Assembly: GCF_008085905.1 (NCBI RefSeq)
Contig: NZ_VSFF01000016.1
Span: 124,001-188,000 of the forward strand
Direction: 5' to 3'
Source of the DNA: Actinomadura syzygii
Lineage (GTDB): Bacteria > Actinomycetota > Actinomycetes > Streptosporangiales > Streptosporangiaceae
Length of the DNA: 64,000 nt
Under the pieces are notes generated by a model, which saw only the letters and a list, made by a program, of their open reading frames with translations, did no database searches and was not told the DNA's origin. Position numbers and translations under genes: made by a program. Positions 8,075-16,763 of the stretch are shown here, one piece after another (position 1 is the stretch's first letter; each line of letters starts with the position of its first letter).

Positions 8075-9346
8075 ATGAGTACCGACATCATCACCCTCAC
8101 CGGCGGCATCGACGTCGGCAACGGCTACCTCAAGGGCGTCATCAAGAACACCGGCACCGAGGTCGTCGACGAGATCGACCTTCCTTCGGCGGTCGTGTCC
8201 ACGTCGCGGACGAGCCCGAAGGTGCCGCTGCCCGATTCCTCGGCGGCCGAGGAGCTGAACGGCGACTTCTACAACCGGCTCGATTGTTCGATGACCACTC
8301 CCCTGGTCGCGGCCGCCGACCGGCGGATCTTCGGCCGCTCGGCGCTGAGCGTGCGCGGCTCCAAGTTCACCGAGTTCGAGGTCCTCGGCAAGCACAGCAA
8401 GGTCGACCAGGAGCTGAGCAAGGTGCTCGTCCTGGGCGTCTTCGCCGCCAAGGCGCTGCGCGACCATGTCGGTGCCCATGGCTCGCTGCCCGACCACGAG
8501 CTGCGCGTGCGGGTCCGGGCCGGTCTGGCGCTGCCGATCGCCGAGTTCGTGGCCCGTCGGCACGCCTACGCCGCCGAGTTCATGGGCGCCGTCGGCGCGT
8601 CGGGCCCCACGGTGCACCTGGTGACGATCAAGAACTTCTCGACGCCGGTCTCGGTGCGCCTGGAGTTCGTCGACGTCCAGGTCATGGCCGAGGGCGCGTC
8701 GGCGCAGTTCGCGATCACCGACAAGGGTGAGCCGCTGGCCCAGGCGCTGCTCGACGACCTCAAGGCCCGTCAGCCCGAGCTGATCGAGGGCGTGACCGCC
8801 GCCGATCTGGTGAGTGTGGAGAACACCGTCGGCGTCGACGTCGGCGAGGGCACCGTGAATTTTCCGGTCTTCACCGACGGGCGTTTCAACCCGGAGGCGG
8901 CGTTCACCCTCGACGAGGGCTACGGCACGGCGCTCCTGAATGCCATGGAGCGGATGAGCGAGAGCGATCCCACGCTGCGTTTCGCGAGCCGCAAGCAGCT
9001 GGCGGACTTCCTGCACGCTGAGCCTTCGCCCCTGCAGCGCGGCCGTCACGGCCGGGCCGCGGGGTTCGTCGAGGACGAGGCCGTGTACCTGGTCGACGAG
9101 ATCGTCTCGGCCTTCGGCGACGTGCTCTCCCAAGCCGGCGCCACGACCGAGGTCGTCTACGTTTACGGCGGCGGCGCGGGCCCGGTCAGGGAGCTGCTGC
9201 ACCCGGCGCTGCTCACGGCGGCCGGTGACATCCCGGTGCTCTACCTCGGTTCGAGCTACTCGCGGCACCTCAACCGCGAGGGTCTGTACATCACGGCCCG
9301 CCATGTCGAGCTGGCGCAGGCGGGCGAGCAGACCGGCGCGGCGTGA
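8075..9346 (+). CDS. parM: ParM/StbA-like plasmid segregation actin ATPase
   Basis: 423 aa with GAAGAAGAGGGA before the ATG. Actin-fold motifs are in order: phosphate-1 GIDVGNGYLKGVIKN (N-terminus), phosphate-2 VGVDVGEGTVNFPV (~residue 250) and the adenosine loop VYVYGGGAGPV (~365). It polymerises with ATP and pushes plasmid copies apart when capped by ParR. The order repeats-RHH-actin is that of R1-type ParCRM loci, although here the adaptor precedes the actin (as in several Gram-positive systems). Intact, with strong GC3. Confidence 0.88.
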   Translation: MSTDIITLTGGIDVGNGYLKGVIKNTGTEVVDEIDLPSAVVSTSRTSPKVPLPDSSAAEELNGDFYNRLDCSMTTPLVAAADRRIFGRSALSVRGSKFTEFEVLGKHSKVDQELSKVLVLGVFAAKALRDHVGAHGSLPDHELRVRVRAGLALPIAEFVARRHAYAAEFMGAVGASGPTVHLVTIKNFSTPVSVRLEFVDVQVMAEGASAQFAITDKGEPLAQALLDDLKARQPELIEGVTAADLVSVENTVGVDVGEGTVNFPVFTDGRFNPEAAFTLDEGYGTALLNAMERMSESDPTLRFASRKQLADFLHAEPSPLQRGRHGRAAGFVEDEAVYLVDEIVSAFGDVLSQAGATTEVVYVYGGGAGPVRELLHPALLTAAGDIPVLYLGSSYSRHLNREGLYITARHVELAQAGEQTGAA

Positions 9347-9380
9347 TGCCCCGTGACCGCCAGCGGCGGCGGGCCGGACC

Positions 9381-10145
9381 GTGAACGGCTACGGGCGAAT
9401 CGTGCGGCTGCTCAAGGCGAACGCCGGCGCCAAGCGGATGACGGAGGTCTTCGACGACTTCGTCGAGATGGCCGCGCTCGCCTTCCGGAACGTCGTGGAC
9501 CCTGTCGAGCACGACCGGCGCGAGGAGCAGTACCTGCGCACCGCGGGCCACTACGACCGGGCGGCGCTGGACCGGTTCGCCCGCGCCCTCGCGCTGGTCA
9601 CCCTGGTGATGCAGACGCAGCCGTGCGACGTGCTCGGCCGCCTCTACATGGAGCTGGACCTCGGCAACGAGCATCTCGGCCAGTTCTTCACGCCCTACGA
9701 CGTCGCCCGGCTCGTGGCCAGCATGCGCGCCGAGCCGGTGATCGAGCAGGCGCGCGACCACGGGTTCGCCGAGCTGTACGAGCCGACCTGCGGTCCGGGG
9801 GCGTTCATCGTCGCGGTCTCGCAGGCGATGCGAGAGCACGGGTTGAATCCCCAGACCCAGTTGCACGTGACGGCGGAGGACGTATCTCCTCAGGCCGTGC
9901 ACATGGTCTACGTCCACTTGGCGCTGTTGCACATCCCCGCGGTGGTGCACCGTCGGGACACGCTCACTCTGCAGAGGTTCGACACCTGGCCGACTCCGGC
10001 GCACGTCCTCGGTGGTTGGAGCCAGAGGCTCCGCTGGGCCAGAGCCGTGGACGGGTCGCGGGCGCTGATCGGGAGGACGCCGCCCCCGGCGGGTCCTCCA
10101 TCGAGCGGGGATACCGGGAGCCAGCTGTTGACCCGTGCGAGGTGA
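9381..10145 (+). CDS. N6-methylase-fold protein lacking catalytic motif
   Basis: 254 aa, GTG start, 34 nt after parM, so co-transcribed. LGQFFTPYDVARLVASM and LYEPTCGPGAFIVAVSQAM are the HsdM-type region before motif I and motif I itself (SAM binding); VTAEDVSPQAVHMVYVHLAL is motif II-III. The expected motif IV (D/N-PP-Y/F) is absent; the chain passes to RRDTLTLQRFDTWPTPAHVL and ends in a low-complexity tail. Related plasmid-borne short methylase-like proteins are known, role unclear (possible DNA binding or anti-restriction). An orphan active methylase is unlikely. Confidence 0.75.
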   Translation: MNGYGRIVRLLKANAGAKRMTEVFDDFVEMAALAFRNVVDPVEHDRREEQYLRTAGHYDRAALDRFARALALVTLVMQTQPCDVLGRLYMELDLGNEHLGQFFTPYDVARLVASMRAEPVIEQARDHGFAELYEPTCGPGAFIVAVSQAMREHGLNPQTQLHVTAEDVSPQAVHMVYVHLALLHIPAVVHRRDTLTLQRFDTWPTPAHVLGGWSQRLRWARAVDGSRALIGRTPPPAGPPSSGDTGSQLLTRAR

Positions 10146-11172
10146 TCAGCAGTGCGGACCGTAGGACGGAGGCGGCGACGCGCCGCCCGCACAGCGATCA
10201 CCGGTCGGCCTGCAGCCCGCGGGCGCGCTCGCCCGTCAGCAAACTACCACTAGGTAGCCATCGGAAGCGCGGAGCCTGTGGCCTGGGCGAAGGATCGGAA
10301 CTGTGCCCGGCGGCAACCAGTTGTGGATCTTCCATGCACGTGTCTTCGGTTCGGCGGTGCGGAGTACGCGCGGGTGCTCGGGTGTTGTCGGGGCCGGAAG
10401 TAATGACCCCGGCGGCCCCCACCGTGACGGCGAGCCGTGCATCAATTCACGGCGGTGCCCGTCTTCTCCGCTGTCACCTTCACAAGCGGCAGGCTTGGGC
10501 CGGTCTCTGCCGAGATGCCCAGATTGATGTCGTTGGTAGCGCGAGCGACCTTCCGGAAGAAGGAGATCACTGACAGCGCCGTCGGCTATGGGCAGGTGGC
10601 CAGTTTCCTTCTCCTTGCCGAACATGACCCGATAATCGCCGAGTTTCGGGTTGCAAATCGTCTCGTTGAGTACATCGGCGCACCATGCAATCCGTCCGAC
10701 AGACTGCTGGAGCGCAGAACAGACGCCGAACGTCGCATATCGTTCATTGGTCGCTGTGCCACTGCCATGCCTTGGCGTGACCAGCCACAGTGCGGCTAAC
10801 TGCCGGGGATAATCGGCCCCCTGCTCACCGGGATTTGACACATGGCTGGTCGTCGAACTGCACGGAGAACTCGACATGGTTACCGCGCTGATGTCGGGCG
10901 GCATGGCGGGGAAAATGATCAAACTGGAATCCTCGCCGCGCATTGAACCGAGGCTATGGCTGGGCCTACCTCACGACCGCCGCCGCCACGTTTGGCACGT
11001 CGCAGCTCAGTCCTCCGAACTGCCGTTCCCGCCTTCGACCGGTGAGGCAGCGTCTCCGGCGCGCACATGATCCCCTACGGTCTCGACAAGGTCGTCATCA
11101 CTGCAGTCTGCGAGCCGCAGTTCTCGACGTCATCCCGCACGACATCTGGCGTACCGTCGATGAGACGCTCCG
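10146..11172. other. decayed segment, only gene fragments
   Basis: No intact gene. At 10843-10890 (+) WLVVELHGELDMVTAL matches the first strands of a STAS anti-anti-sigma domain and then degenerates. 11110-11176 (+) reads AVLDVIPHDIWRTVDETLR to a stop, like the end of a small regulator. A minus frame (10943-10236) contains residue-rich but unrecognised sequence. Likely a graveyard of a sigma-regulatory module. Confidence 0.4.
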
Positions 11173-11907
11173 CTAACTGCCCCATGGAGTGCGGGCGAGA
11201 ACCAGGCCACGGACGCTCGAAGCTCCAGCCTCACGGAGCATCAGGGCGACCTGCGAGGTTTGGGCACCGGTCGTGAAGATGTCATCGAAAAGCACGACGT
11301 TCTTCCCCTCAACGGACTCGCCGAGCCGGATGGCCGCAGCGTGCTCCTTCGCCGCCGCCATCTTCTCCTGCCAACTGCCGCCCGCCGAGCGAGGCGTCGG
11401 ATCAGGCTTGACAAGTACGCGGTACGGCCTCAGCGGCCAATGCTCACGCGTGTCTTCAGCGGCTGCCGCTGCCAGGATCCGCTCGATGTGCTGGAGCGGC
11501 TGACGATCGGGCGGAGTCGGGTTCCCCACAATAAGGTCCACGTCAGCGACCTGGTCCTCATGGGTTTGAAGCCAACCGAGGACGAGCCGACCGAACACCA
11601 CCGCCCAGGCCGCTTTCCCCTCCTCGTACTTAAATGCCCTGATGGCACCGTCGAGAGGTGAGGAGAACATCGCGATGGCGTCGACGCGTGTGAATCCACG
11701 CCTGTTGACGTGCCAGCCACAGATCCTGTTGGAGCAGCGAGCCCCTGCTGTCAGCGTTTGGCTGCAGACGCGGCAGCGGGAATCGGCCAGAAGCGGAAGA
11801 GTGCGCATCGCGCACTCTCCGCAGATCTTCGGGGTTCCATTGATGAGATAAGCGCACGAGTGACACCTAGGGAACCCCAGTGGCGCCGGTAGGGGGCCTG
11901 TGCTCAC
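11173..11907 (-). CDS. ComF-type phosphoribosyltransferase
   Basis: 244 aa. Begins with two Cys4 zinc-ribbon-like halves (CHSCAYL..CGEC and CRVC..CSNRICG), then the ComF core FKYEEGKAAWAVVFGRLVLG. The PRPP-binding loop is NVVLFDDIFTTGAQTSQVAL. The start overlaps the dprA stop by 4 nt (ATGA). In bacteria ComF works with competence and DNA uptake; on mobile elements a DprA-like SLOG protein next to a PRTase has also been proposed to act in nucleotide-based conflict systems. Both domains look intact. Which role applies here is inference. Confidence 0.85.
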   Translation of the reverse strand: MSTGPLPAPLGFPRCHSCAYLINGTPKICGECAMRTLPLLADSRCRVCSQTLTAGARCSNRICGWHVNRRGFTRVDAIAMFSSPLDGAIRAFKYEEGKAAWAVVFGRLVLGWLQTHEDQVADVDLIVGNPTPPDRQPLQHIERILAAAAAEDTREHWPLRPYRVLVKPDPTPRSAGGSWQEKMAAAKEHAAAIRLGESVEGKNVVLFDDIFTTGAQTSQVALMLREAGASSVRGLVLARTPWGS

Positions 11908-12863
11908 AGTCCTCCCAGAGCGAGCTGAAGGCGCTGCTGGCTAGCCTGATGAACCCGCTGGGCAGATCCGAGGCGCCCAAGAACGTCGGCGAGCTCTGCG
12001 ACCTCGACAGCTTGCCCGCTAGCGATCATGTCCGCGGCCCAAGGCTCTTGGGTAGCCAGGGATCGGATCAAGAAAACCTGCTTGCCATGCTCAGCGGCGA
12101 TCCTGGCCTGCATCTTTGCACCGGAAGTGCTAGATGCCTCGATCACAATCGTGCCCATGGTGGCTCCGGACATGACAACGTTGCGCTGAGGAAAAGTCCA
12201 ACGTGCGCTAGGCGCCGTCGGCCAGAACTGTGAGACGAGCGCACCGTCCTGCTCCAGAATCTGTTCGGCCAAACCACGGTTCTGCGCAGGAAAGACCCTG
12301 GCAGCAATCCCCGTACCCATCACAGCCACGGTGCGTCCGCCAGCTTGGAGAGTACCTGTGTGCGCCGCAGTGTCGATACCGGCGGCGAGACCGCTGAAGA
12401 CCACGACGTCCTCGGCGACCAGTTCACGTGCCATACGGGCCGCTCGGGACTGGCCGATTTCGGATGCGGCGCGGGTGCCGACGACGGCGACGGAGCGGGC
12501 GTCGGCCGCCTCGAGTTCGCCGCGGTAAAACAGGAATGGCGGCAAGTTGGGGACCAGACGAAGGTTTGCGGGGTAGTCCTCATCCAGGACGGTGATCAAA
12601 CGAGCGCCGCTCTTCTCAGCGGCCGCGAGTTCAGCATCGACGTAGGCTCTGGCATCTTCGAGGTCGCGCAGTCCCTGCCGGAGGATGACACGACCACGGG
12701 AAGCAGCCCTAGAGTCCTCAGTCAGTTCACCTGCCATCACAGTCGCCAGGGCGTCCGGTGTCTGACAGGCGCGGGCCAGCATGTTCCAGTCGAGAAGCTT
12801 GCCGTCCACCCGCAGCGCACACAGCGTCAGCAGGTCCCGCTGCTGAGATGTTGTCACGGACAT
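11904..12863 (-). CDS. dprA: DprA-like DNA-processing protein
   Basis: 319 aa. SLOG/Rossmann core: SVAVVGTRAASEIGQSRAAR, VVVFSGLAAGIDTAAHTGTL, GGRTVAVMGTGIAARVFPAQN, SQFWPTAPSARWTFPQRNVV and GTIVIEASSTSGAKMQARIA, all DprA landmarks. Canonical DprA binds ssDNA and loads RecA; the usual E of 'SExP' is Q/F here and the C-terminal winged-helix is short or missing. Lies in an RHH-microORF-dprA-comF operon. Could protect or process incoming single strands, or be the sensor of a defence pair. Confidence 0.87.
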   Translation of the reverse strand: MSVTTSQQRDLLTLCALRVDGKLLDWNMLARACQTPDALATVMAGELTEDSRAASRGRVILRQGLRDLEDARAYVDAELAAAEKSGARLITVLDEDYPANLRLVPNLPPFLFYRGELEAADARSVAVVGTRAASEIGQSRAARMARELVAEDVVVFSGLAAGIDTAAHTGTLQAGGRTVAVMGTGIAARVFPAQNRGLAEQILEQDGALVSQFWPTAPSARWTFPQRNVVMSGATMGTIVIEASSTSGAKMQARIAAEHGKQVFLIRSLATQEPWAADMIASGQAVEVAELADVLGRLGSAQRVHQASQQRLQLALGGL

Positions 12864-12896
12864 GGCTCGGTCCCCAGATGTTGTGCTTGCAGGTCA

Positions 12897-12986
12897 TCAT
12901 GACCCCCTGTGCACCACCGATACCAGCCATTGCCGGAATTGCTGAGCAAGAATCTCAGCCTCAGGCGTGTTCTCGGCATAGATCAG
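12897..12986 (-). CDS. micro-ORF in dprA operon, possible CTG start
   Basis: 29 codons of good coding character (IYAENTPEAEILAQQFRQWL, end VVHRGS) lie between the RHH gene and dprA. The only start is a CTG overlapping the TGA of the RHH gene; there is no ATG/GTG. Either a coupled rare-start peptide or the remnant of a larger gene. Confidence 0.35.
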   Translation of the reverse strand: MIYAENTPEAEILAQQFRQWLVSVVHRGS

Positions 12987-13240
12987 CCCTGCGCCTTACG
13001 TGGCCGCCCCTGGCGCATACGTGAGCGGCGTTCGGCGAGTTCACGCAGCCCCTGCTCCAGGTCAGCGAGATCTTGCTCATCGCCGTACTCGCGGATGTCT
13101 GCAGCCATGTGCCTCAGGAGACGAGCCGAGCGGTCAGTATCGAGCCGACCGACAACTCGGCCGTAGGCGTCCCACATGGCCGCGGGGACCCTGATCGGCC
13201 TTGTGGGCGTATTCGTCGGTAGCGAGACGGTGTCGCTCAT
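12983..13240 (-). CDS. RHH-like small regulator
   Basis: 85 aa. RPIRVPAAMWDAYGRVVGRL, then DTDRSARLLRHMAADIREYG has the strand-helix-helix rhythm of ribbon-helix-helix DNA-binding proteins; a charged helix follows (EQDLADLEQGLRELAERRSR). First gene of the dprA/comF operon, so autoregulation of that operon is a reasonable guess. The 270 nt upstream (13241-13509) hold no gene and probably its promoter. Confidence 0.6.
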   Translation of the reverse strand: MSDTVSLPTNTPTRPIRVPAAMWDAYGRVVGRLDTDRSARLLRHMAADIREYGDEQDLADLEQGLRELAERRSRMRQGRPRKAQG

Positions 13241-13509
13241 GCGCGGTTCCTAGATGGTCGGGTTCCGTGACGTGAGTCTTGCACAAGTAATGCGTAGCTA
13301 CAAGGTTTCTACTAGTGCATAGATACACGCGGGCCGTCTGGGTGCTGTTTCAGCCCGTCCAGACGCGGCTTGCCATGTCCTGGCTCAGCGGGCGTAGGTC
13401 AAGTCGTGGATCAGGTGCCCGTCACCTCATCGCTGGCGAACTGCATCGCTAGCGGGCTGCGAGTGCCGGTCCATGGCCTGCCCCGTGAAAGGGTCTCGAT
13501 CGAGAGAGC

Positions 13510-13884
13510 TCAACTCTTCACTTCGGTGATCTCTCCGGCCGCGTCCTTGTGGACGACCCGCACATCGGCCCAGGTCAGTCGGCCGCGCAGTAGACGCGCC
13601 TCCTCCAGCGCCACGGCACGGTCGTCGTACCAGCGTTCGCCGGGGTGGTAGCTGACGGTGTCCACGACGGCTGGGATCCAGCCTTGCTGGGTGTCACGGA
13701 GGACTTGGATCTGGTAACGGTCCGTTGGGGACTGCTGCCCGGGTGAAGGGCGGAGCGGGCGCGGGTTGTCTGGCATCGCTGATCTCCGCTTCGGTGCCGG
13801 CGCTCCGAGGAAGCCGGTGTCGTGATTCTCGGGACTGGCGTCGCCGGGCACCGAGCAGGTGCGGTCCAGGTACCGATCGGTCAT
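13510..13884 (-). CDS. hypothetical protein
   Basis: 124 aa from the ATG at 13884, which overlaps the upstream stop (ATGA). The first ~45 residues are polar; RYQIQVLRDTQQGWIPAVVD, then YDDRAVALEEARLLRGRLTW and ADVRVVHKDAAGEITEV suggests a compact beta-alpha-beta domain. An internal ATG (13776) could be the start. Function unknown. Confidence 0.6.
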   Translation of the reverse strand: MTDRYLDRTCSVPGDASPENHDTGFLGAPAPKRRSAMPDNPRPLRPSPGQQSPTDRYQIQVLRDTQQGWIPAVVDTVSYHPGERWYDDRAVALEEARLLRGRLTWADVRVVHKDAAGEITEVKS

Positions 13885-14237
13885 GGCTTCGCCTCGGAGT
13901 CGCTGACGAGGAAGGCGACATCCTTGAGCGTCGCCAGAGCCGCAAGGTCGGAGATCAGGTCCGCCACATCCCGGGCAAGATTCTTGGCAGCGCCGAGCGC
14001 GATCCCGACATCAGCGCTGCTGAGTGTCTCTAGGGCGTGGGTGAGGGACTGGACCCTGCCCTGAACGCTGGCGAAGTCGTTGCGCGCGTTGACCTCGTGG
14101 CGGTTGACCTGCTGTTCGAAGACACGCACGGCGAGTGGGTCAGGTGCGGTGATGGCTCCTCCTGCGAAGGTGTTCCCGGGGCTGCGGCTCGATCGCCCGG
14201 CCGGGCAATTGCCATGAGTCCGGCCGGGCTTGTCCAC
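13881..14237 (-). CDS. hypothetical helical protein
   Basis: Up to 118 aa; start uncertain because the first ~35 residues look noncoding. The rest (VFEQQVNRHEVNARNDFASV, then GRVQSLTHALETLSSADVGI, ARDVADLISDLAALATLKDV) is continuous amphipathic helix, probably a coiled coil. Coupled to the downstream gene. Function unknown. Confidence 0.5.
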   Translation of the reverse strand: MDKPGRTHGNCPAGRSSRSPGNTFAGGAITAPDPLAVRVFEQQVNRHEVNARNDFASVQGRVQSLTHALETLSSADVGIALGAAKNLARDVADLISDLAALATLKDVAFLVSDSEAKP

Positions 14238-14254
14238 TGTGTGAATGTTCTCTG

Positions 14255-14359
14255 TCAGTCATCACCCTGCACGTAGGCGATGTAGTCCTCCACACACTCC
14301 TCGTGGACGTACTCGCCGTTGAGTGTCTCCTCCCCGCAGTTGGGGCACACGCCGGTCAT
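14255..14359 (-). CDS. 34-aa zinc-ribbon micro-protein
   Basis: Starts MTGVCPNCGEETLNGEYVHE and continues ECVEDYIAYVQGDD. One CPxCG knuckle plus a downstream H-EEC gives a complete Cys3-His/Cys4-type zinc site. The ribosome site GAGGAGG lies 5 nt before the ATG, and the downstream gene begins 18 nt later. A hairpin of the family described at 16461 lies 43 nt upstream. Genuine by codon usage and signal strength. Confidence 0.75.
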   Translation of the reverse strand: MTGVCPNCGEETLNGEYVHEECVEDYIAYVQGDD

Positions 14360-14402
14360 CGCAACCTCCTCAATCATGCGGTTTTCTCCATGGCGAACTC
14401 CG

Positions 14403-14419
14403 GCTCGGCTCTGCCGAGC
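14403..14419. promoter_or_regulatory. GCTCGGC-TCT-GCCGAGC hairpin
   Basis: 7-bp perfect stem with a TCT loop, 43 nt upstream of the micro-protein start at 14359. Member of a small family of hairpins (see 16461, 19368-19480, 22957). The rest of 14360-14671 holds no gene. Confidence 0.55.
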
Positions 14420-14671
14420 TGCAGCGACGACGGACAGAGGGGTAGTACCGCGCGGGACGCGGGTGACGGGACGGGGCTGTGGGGAGATGCGCGGCGCTGT
14501 TCGTTGCCCCGGCCGGCCAACCCGTGTGTGGTGGGTGCGGTCGTCCGCTGAGCTCGCCGAGCATGTTCGGGTACGGCGTCACGAGTCGGGCAGTCGCACG
14601 CGCCCCAGAACTGGTCGTAGCAGCGGTTCGTCTCGACGAGAGCAGCTCTGAACGTGTGAGAAGAAGGAGGT

Positions 14672-14709
14672 CCTCCCCTGTGCACGGCAGAGACCGTGCA
14701 CAGGGGAGG
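14672..14709. terminator. 16-bp hairpin terminator
   Basis: Perfect stem CCTCCCCTGTGCACGG with its complement (14672-14687 / 14694-14709), loop CAGAGA, 5 nt after the stop of the PcfJ-like gene. Confidence 0.85.
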
Positions 14710-14714
14710 CTGCT

Positions 14715-16409
14715 TCACGTGATGGTTGCGGTCGTGCTCGTGAGCCCGGTGACGCCGAGCGCGTGCGCGCCGAGCGGTGCTCCGGCATCGACGAAGGCGC
14801 TGAGCACCGTGTGCGCCTGTTCGCCCAGTTCCCTGAGAGCGTCGCGGTTGAACGCGCCGAGGAACTGCGTGATCCCGTCTCCGTGCTGGATCTGGACGTT
14901 GAGCCGTACTCGACCCGTTCCGTCCACGACGGCCGCGAAGACGTCCAGGCCCAGTTCGCCGGAGTAGGCGCCGATGCAATTGCTCAGCGCCGACCCCCAG
15001 TAGGCCAGTGTGTCGGCGTCCCGGGCGACGACGATTCTCAGGTCGTCGACGGCCAAGCCGTCGAGGCGGTCAGCGGTCGCGGCGGCCCAGGCGGCGCGCT
15101 CGGTCTCCCGGGCGAGCCGCTCCTGACGATGCTTTTCCTCCCGCTCGGCCCGTTCGCGCTCGCGGGCGTCCATGAGCTCGCGGCGACGGTCAGCGAGGAG
15201 CGATGCGGCGTCGTCGCGGAACACCGGGTCCCGCCATAGCTCCCAGGTCGCAGCCGGCGCGCCGTCAAGGTGCTCGGCGGCCTGGTTGTAGTGGTCCATC
15301 TCCTGGCGTTCCCGGTCTTCGCGGGCCATGGCGAGGGCCGCACGCTCGCTGCGCGCGAAAGCCGCGCTCATCAGTCGCACCTCGGGCATGCTGCGGACGA
15401 GGGTCTCGAGGTCTTGCGCGCCGCGGATCCGCTTCTGCCCCCGGGCCGCGATGAGCTCGGGCAGCAGGTCGAGGTCGCGGCGCCGCAGTTCGGGGGTACC
15501 GATCTCCCGCGCTATGTCCCGGACGATGTGCGTTGCTTGTTGAAGGGGTTCGGCGAGGATCCGGCGGAGGATCGGCCTGGGCACACGGCGCAGCAGTCTT
15601 CTGGCTTCGACCAACTCGTTCGCGGTGAAGGGCACGAAAGCGTTCTGTGGCGCGGCCCGCATCGACTCGATGATCCAGTCGATCGGGACGAGGCCGCGAA
15701 AGAGCCGGAACCAGTTGAGGATGCGGAAGTCGCCGCTGTGGCCCCTGCTGCCCGCGGTGCTCGTCAGACGTTCGATCTCGCGGGTCAGCGGCCTGCGGTA
15801 GCGGGTCTTGCCGAAGACGTTCTCGGCGACCCGGCGGTAGTCGTGCGCGTCGAGGAAGAAGAGGTGGCCGGACAAGGCGAGGGCGAGCCTGTTGGCGCTG
15901 GTCAGCAACGGGAAGCGCTCGGCGACCGGGGGCAGGTCGCCGATGCGTCGGCCGATCTCCTCGACGAGACCGGCGAGAGCGGGCAGGAACCCATGAGCGG
16001 GTCCTTCGACGAACCGCAGGCGATGCTGAACCACGCCCATGGGCAGGAGAAAGTAGTGCTGCAGGGAATCCATCATGGACTCGATCTGGGAGGGGCCGTC
16101 GTCGAAGAGGTGCTGGGTGGTCACCTTCTTCGGCTTGGTCAGCGTCCGGAGGATGACGAGGTCCTGCTTCGTCCGGGCCAGCGACACGGCGATCTTCCGG
16201 TCCCAGTAGCGGAAGGCCTTGCCGGAGGCGCGCAGGCGATGGATCCGGTGAGAAACCGAGCCCGACACCTTCACCCTGCCGTCGGCGGTCTCGCGGGCGA
16301 CGACGCGCAGGCTCGCTCCGGACACGACCCCCTGCAGGGTCGGCCGGGCCGCGGCCTCGTCATCGAGGTATTTGATGTGAATCAGGACGTGTTCGGCGAT
16401 GGCGACCAT
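14715..16409 (-). CDS. PcfJ-like plasmid protein
   Basis: 564 aa. Residues ~470-540 carry the PcfJ signature: a C-x-G-x-Y turn (ALSNCIGAYSGELGLDVFAA), then VRLNVQIQHGDGITQFLGAF with N-R. PcfJ is a conserved gene of conjugative plasmids such as pCF10; its biochemical role is unsettled. The preceding ~100 residues are a charged coiled coil (MDARERERAEREEKHRQERL) and the N-terminal ~350 residues are helical and unrecognised. Monocistronic, between two strong terminators, with a regulatory-looking hairpin 52 nt before the start. Intact and GC3-rich. PcfJ assignment is from the C-terminal motif only. Confidence 0.65.
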   Translation of the reverse strand: MVAIAEHVLIHIKYLDDEAAARPTLQGVVSGASLRVVARETADGRVKVSGSVSHRIHRLRASGKAFRYWDRKIAVSLARTKQDLVILRTLTKPKKVTTQHLFDDGPSQIESMMDSLQHYFLLPMGVVQHRLRFVEGPAHGFLPALAGLVEEIGRRIGDLPPVAERFPLLTSANRLALALSGHLFFLDAHDYRRVAENVFGKTRYRRPLTREIERLTSTAGSRGHSGDFRILNWFRLFRGLVPIDWIIESMRAAPQNAFVPFTANELVEARRLLRRVPRPILRRILAEPLQQATHIVRDIAREIGTPELRRRDLDLLPELIAARGQKRIRGAQDLETLVRSMPEVRLMSAAFARSERAALAMAREDRERQEMDHYNQAAEHLDGAPAATWELWRDPVFRDDAASLLADRRRELMDARERERAEREEKHRQERLARETERAAWAAATADRLDGLAVDDLRIVVARDADTLAYWGSALSNCIGAYSGELGLDVFAAVVDGTGRVRLNVQIQHGDGITQFLGAFNRDALRELGEQAHTVLSAFVDAGAPLGAHALGVTGLTSTTATIT

Positions 16410-16460
16410 GGCAGCCTCCTGAGCTTTACGAGCGGTTGGGCAGTGGCCAGGAGAAGGCCC

Positions 16461-16479
16461 GGATCGGCTGTGCCGATCC
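16461..16479. promoter_or_regulatory. GGATCGGC-TGT-GCCGATCC hairpin
   Basis: 8-bp perfect stem 52 nt upstream of the PcfJ-like start. Same family as hairpins upstream of ssb. Confidence 0.6.
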
Positions 16480-16516
16480 CTGATGCGAAGAGGCAGCCAC
16501 GAGCACGAGAAAGGAA

Positions 16517-16550
16517 GAGGCCCCGCCGGCTGCTCAGTCGGCAGGGCCTC
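16517..16550. terminator. hairpin terminator
   Basis: GAGGCCCCGCCG pairs with CGGCAGGGCCTC (one mismatch, 10-nt loop). Ends the minus operon 18390-16764. The stretch 16551-16763 holds nothing else recognised. Confidence 0.7.
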
Positions 16551-16763
16551 CCAGCCGAAGATGCCGAGGTAGGCCGGCGACTACGGGGCCTCAAGGCGGC
16601 GACATCCCAGTGTCGGCCTGAGGTCCGGCCGGCTTTGCGCGGACACATGGTCACAGCGTTCGGCCACTCGGCCCGACCGTCCCGCGGGGCACGATGTGAT
16701 CCATCGTGTTCCCTGGCCCAGCCAGTAACCGCAGGTGCCGTCGGTCGCGGGTCGGTAGATCAG

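Noticed and set aside
7823..9304. 493-aa minus-strand open frame opposite parM
   Set aside because: Shadow of parM: Arg/Gly/His-biased composition, no motifs, and the plus strand carries clear actin signatures.
8075..9346. Chromosomal MreB or Hsp70 instead of ParM
   Set aside because: Length, phosphate-loop spacing and the adjacent RHH gene plus repeats fit ParM/StbA; no membrane-binding MreB N-terminus or Hsp70 C-terminal domain.
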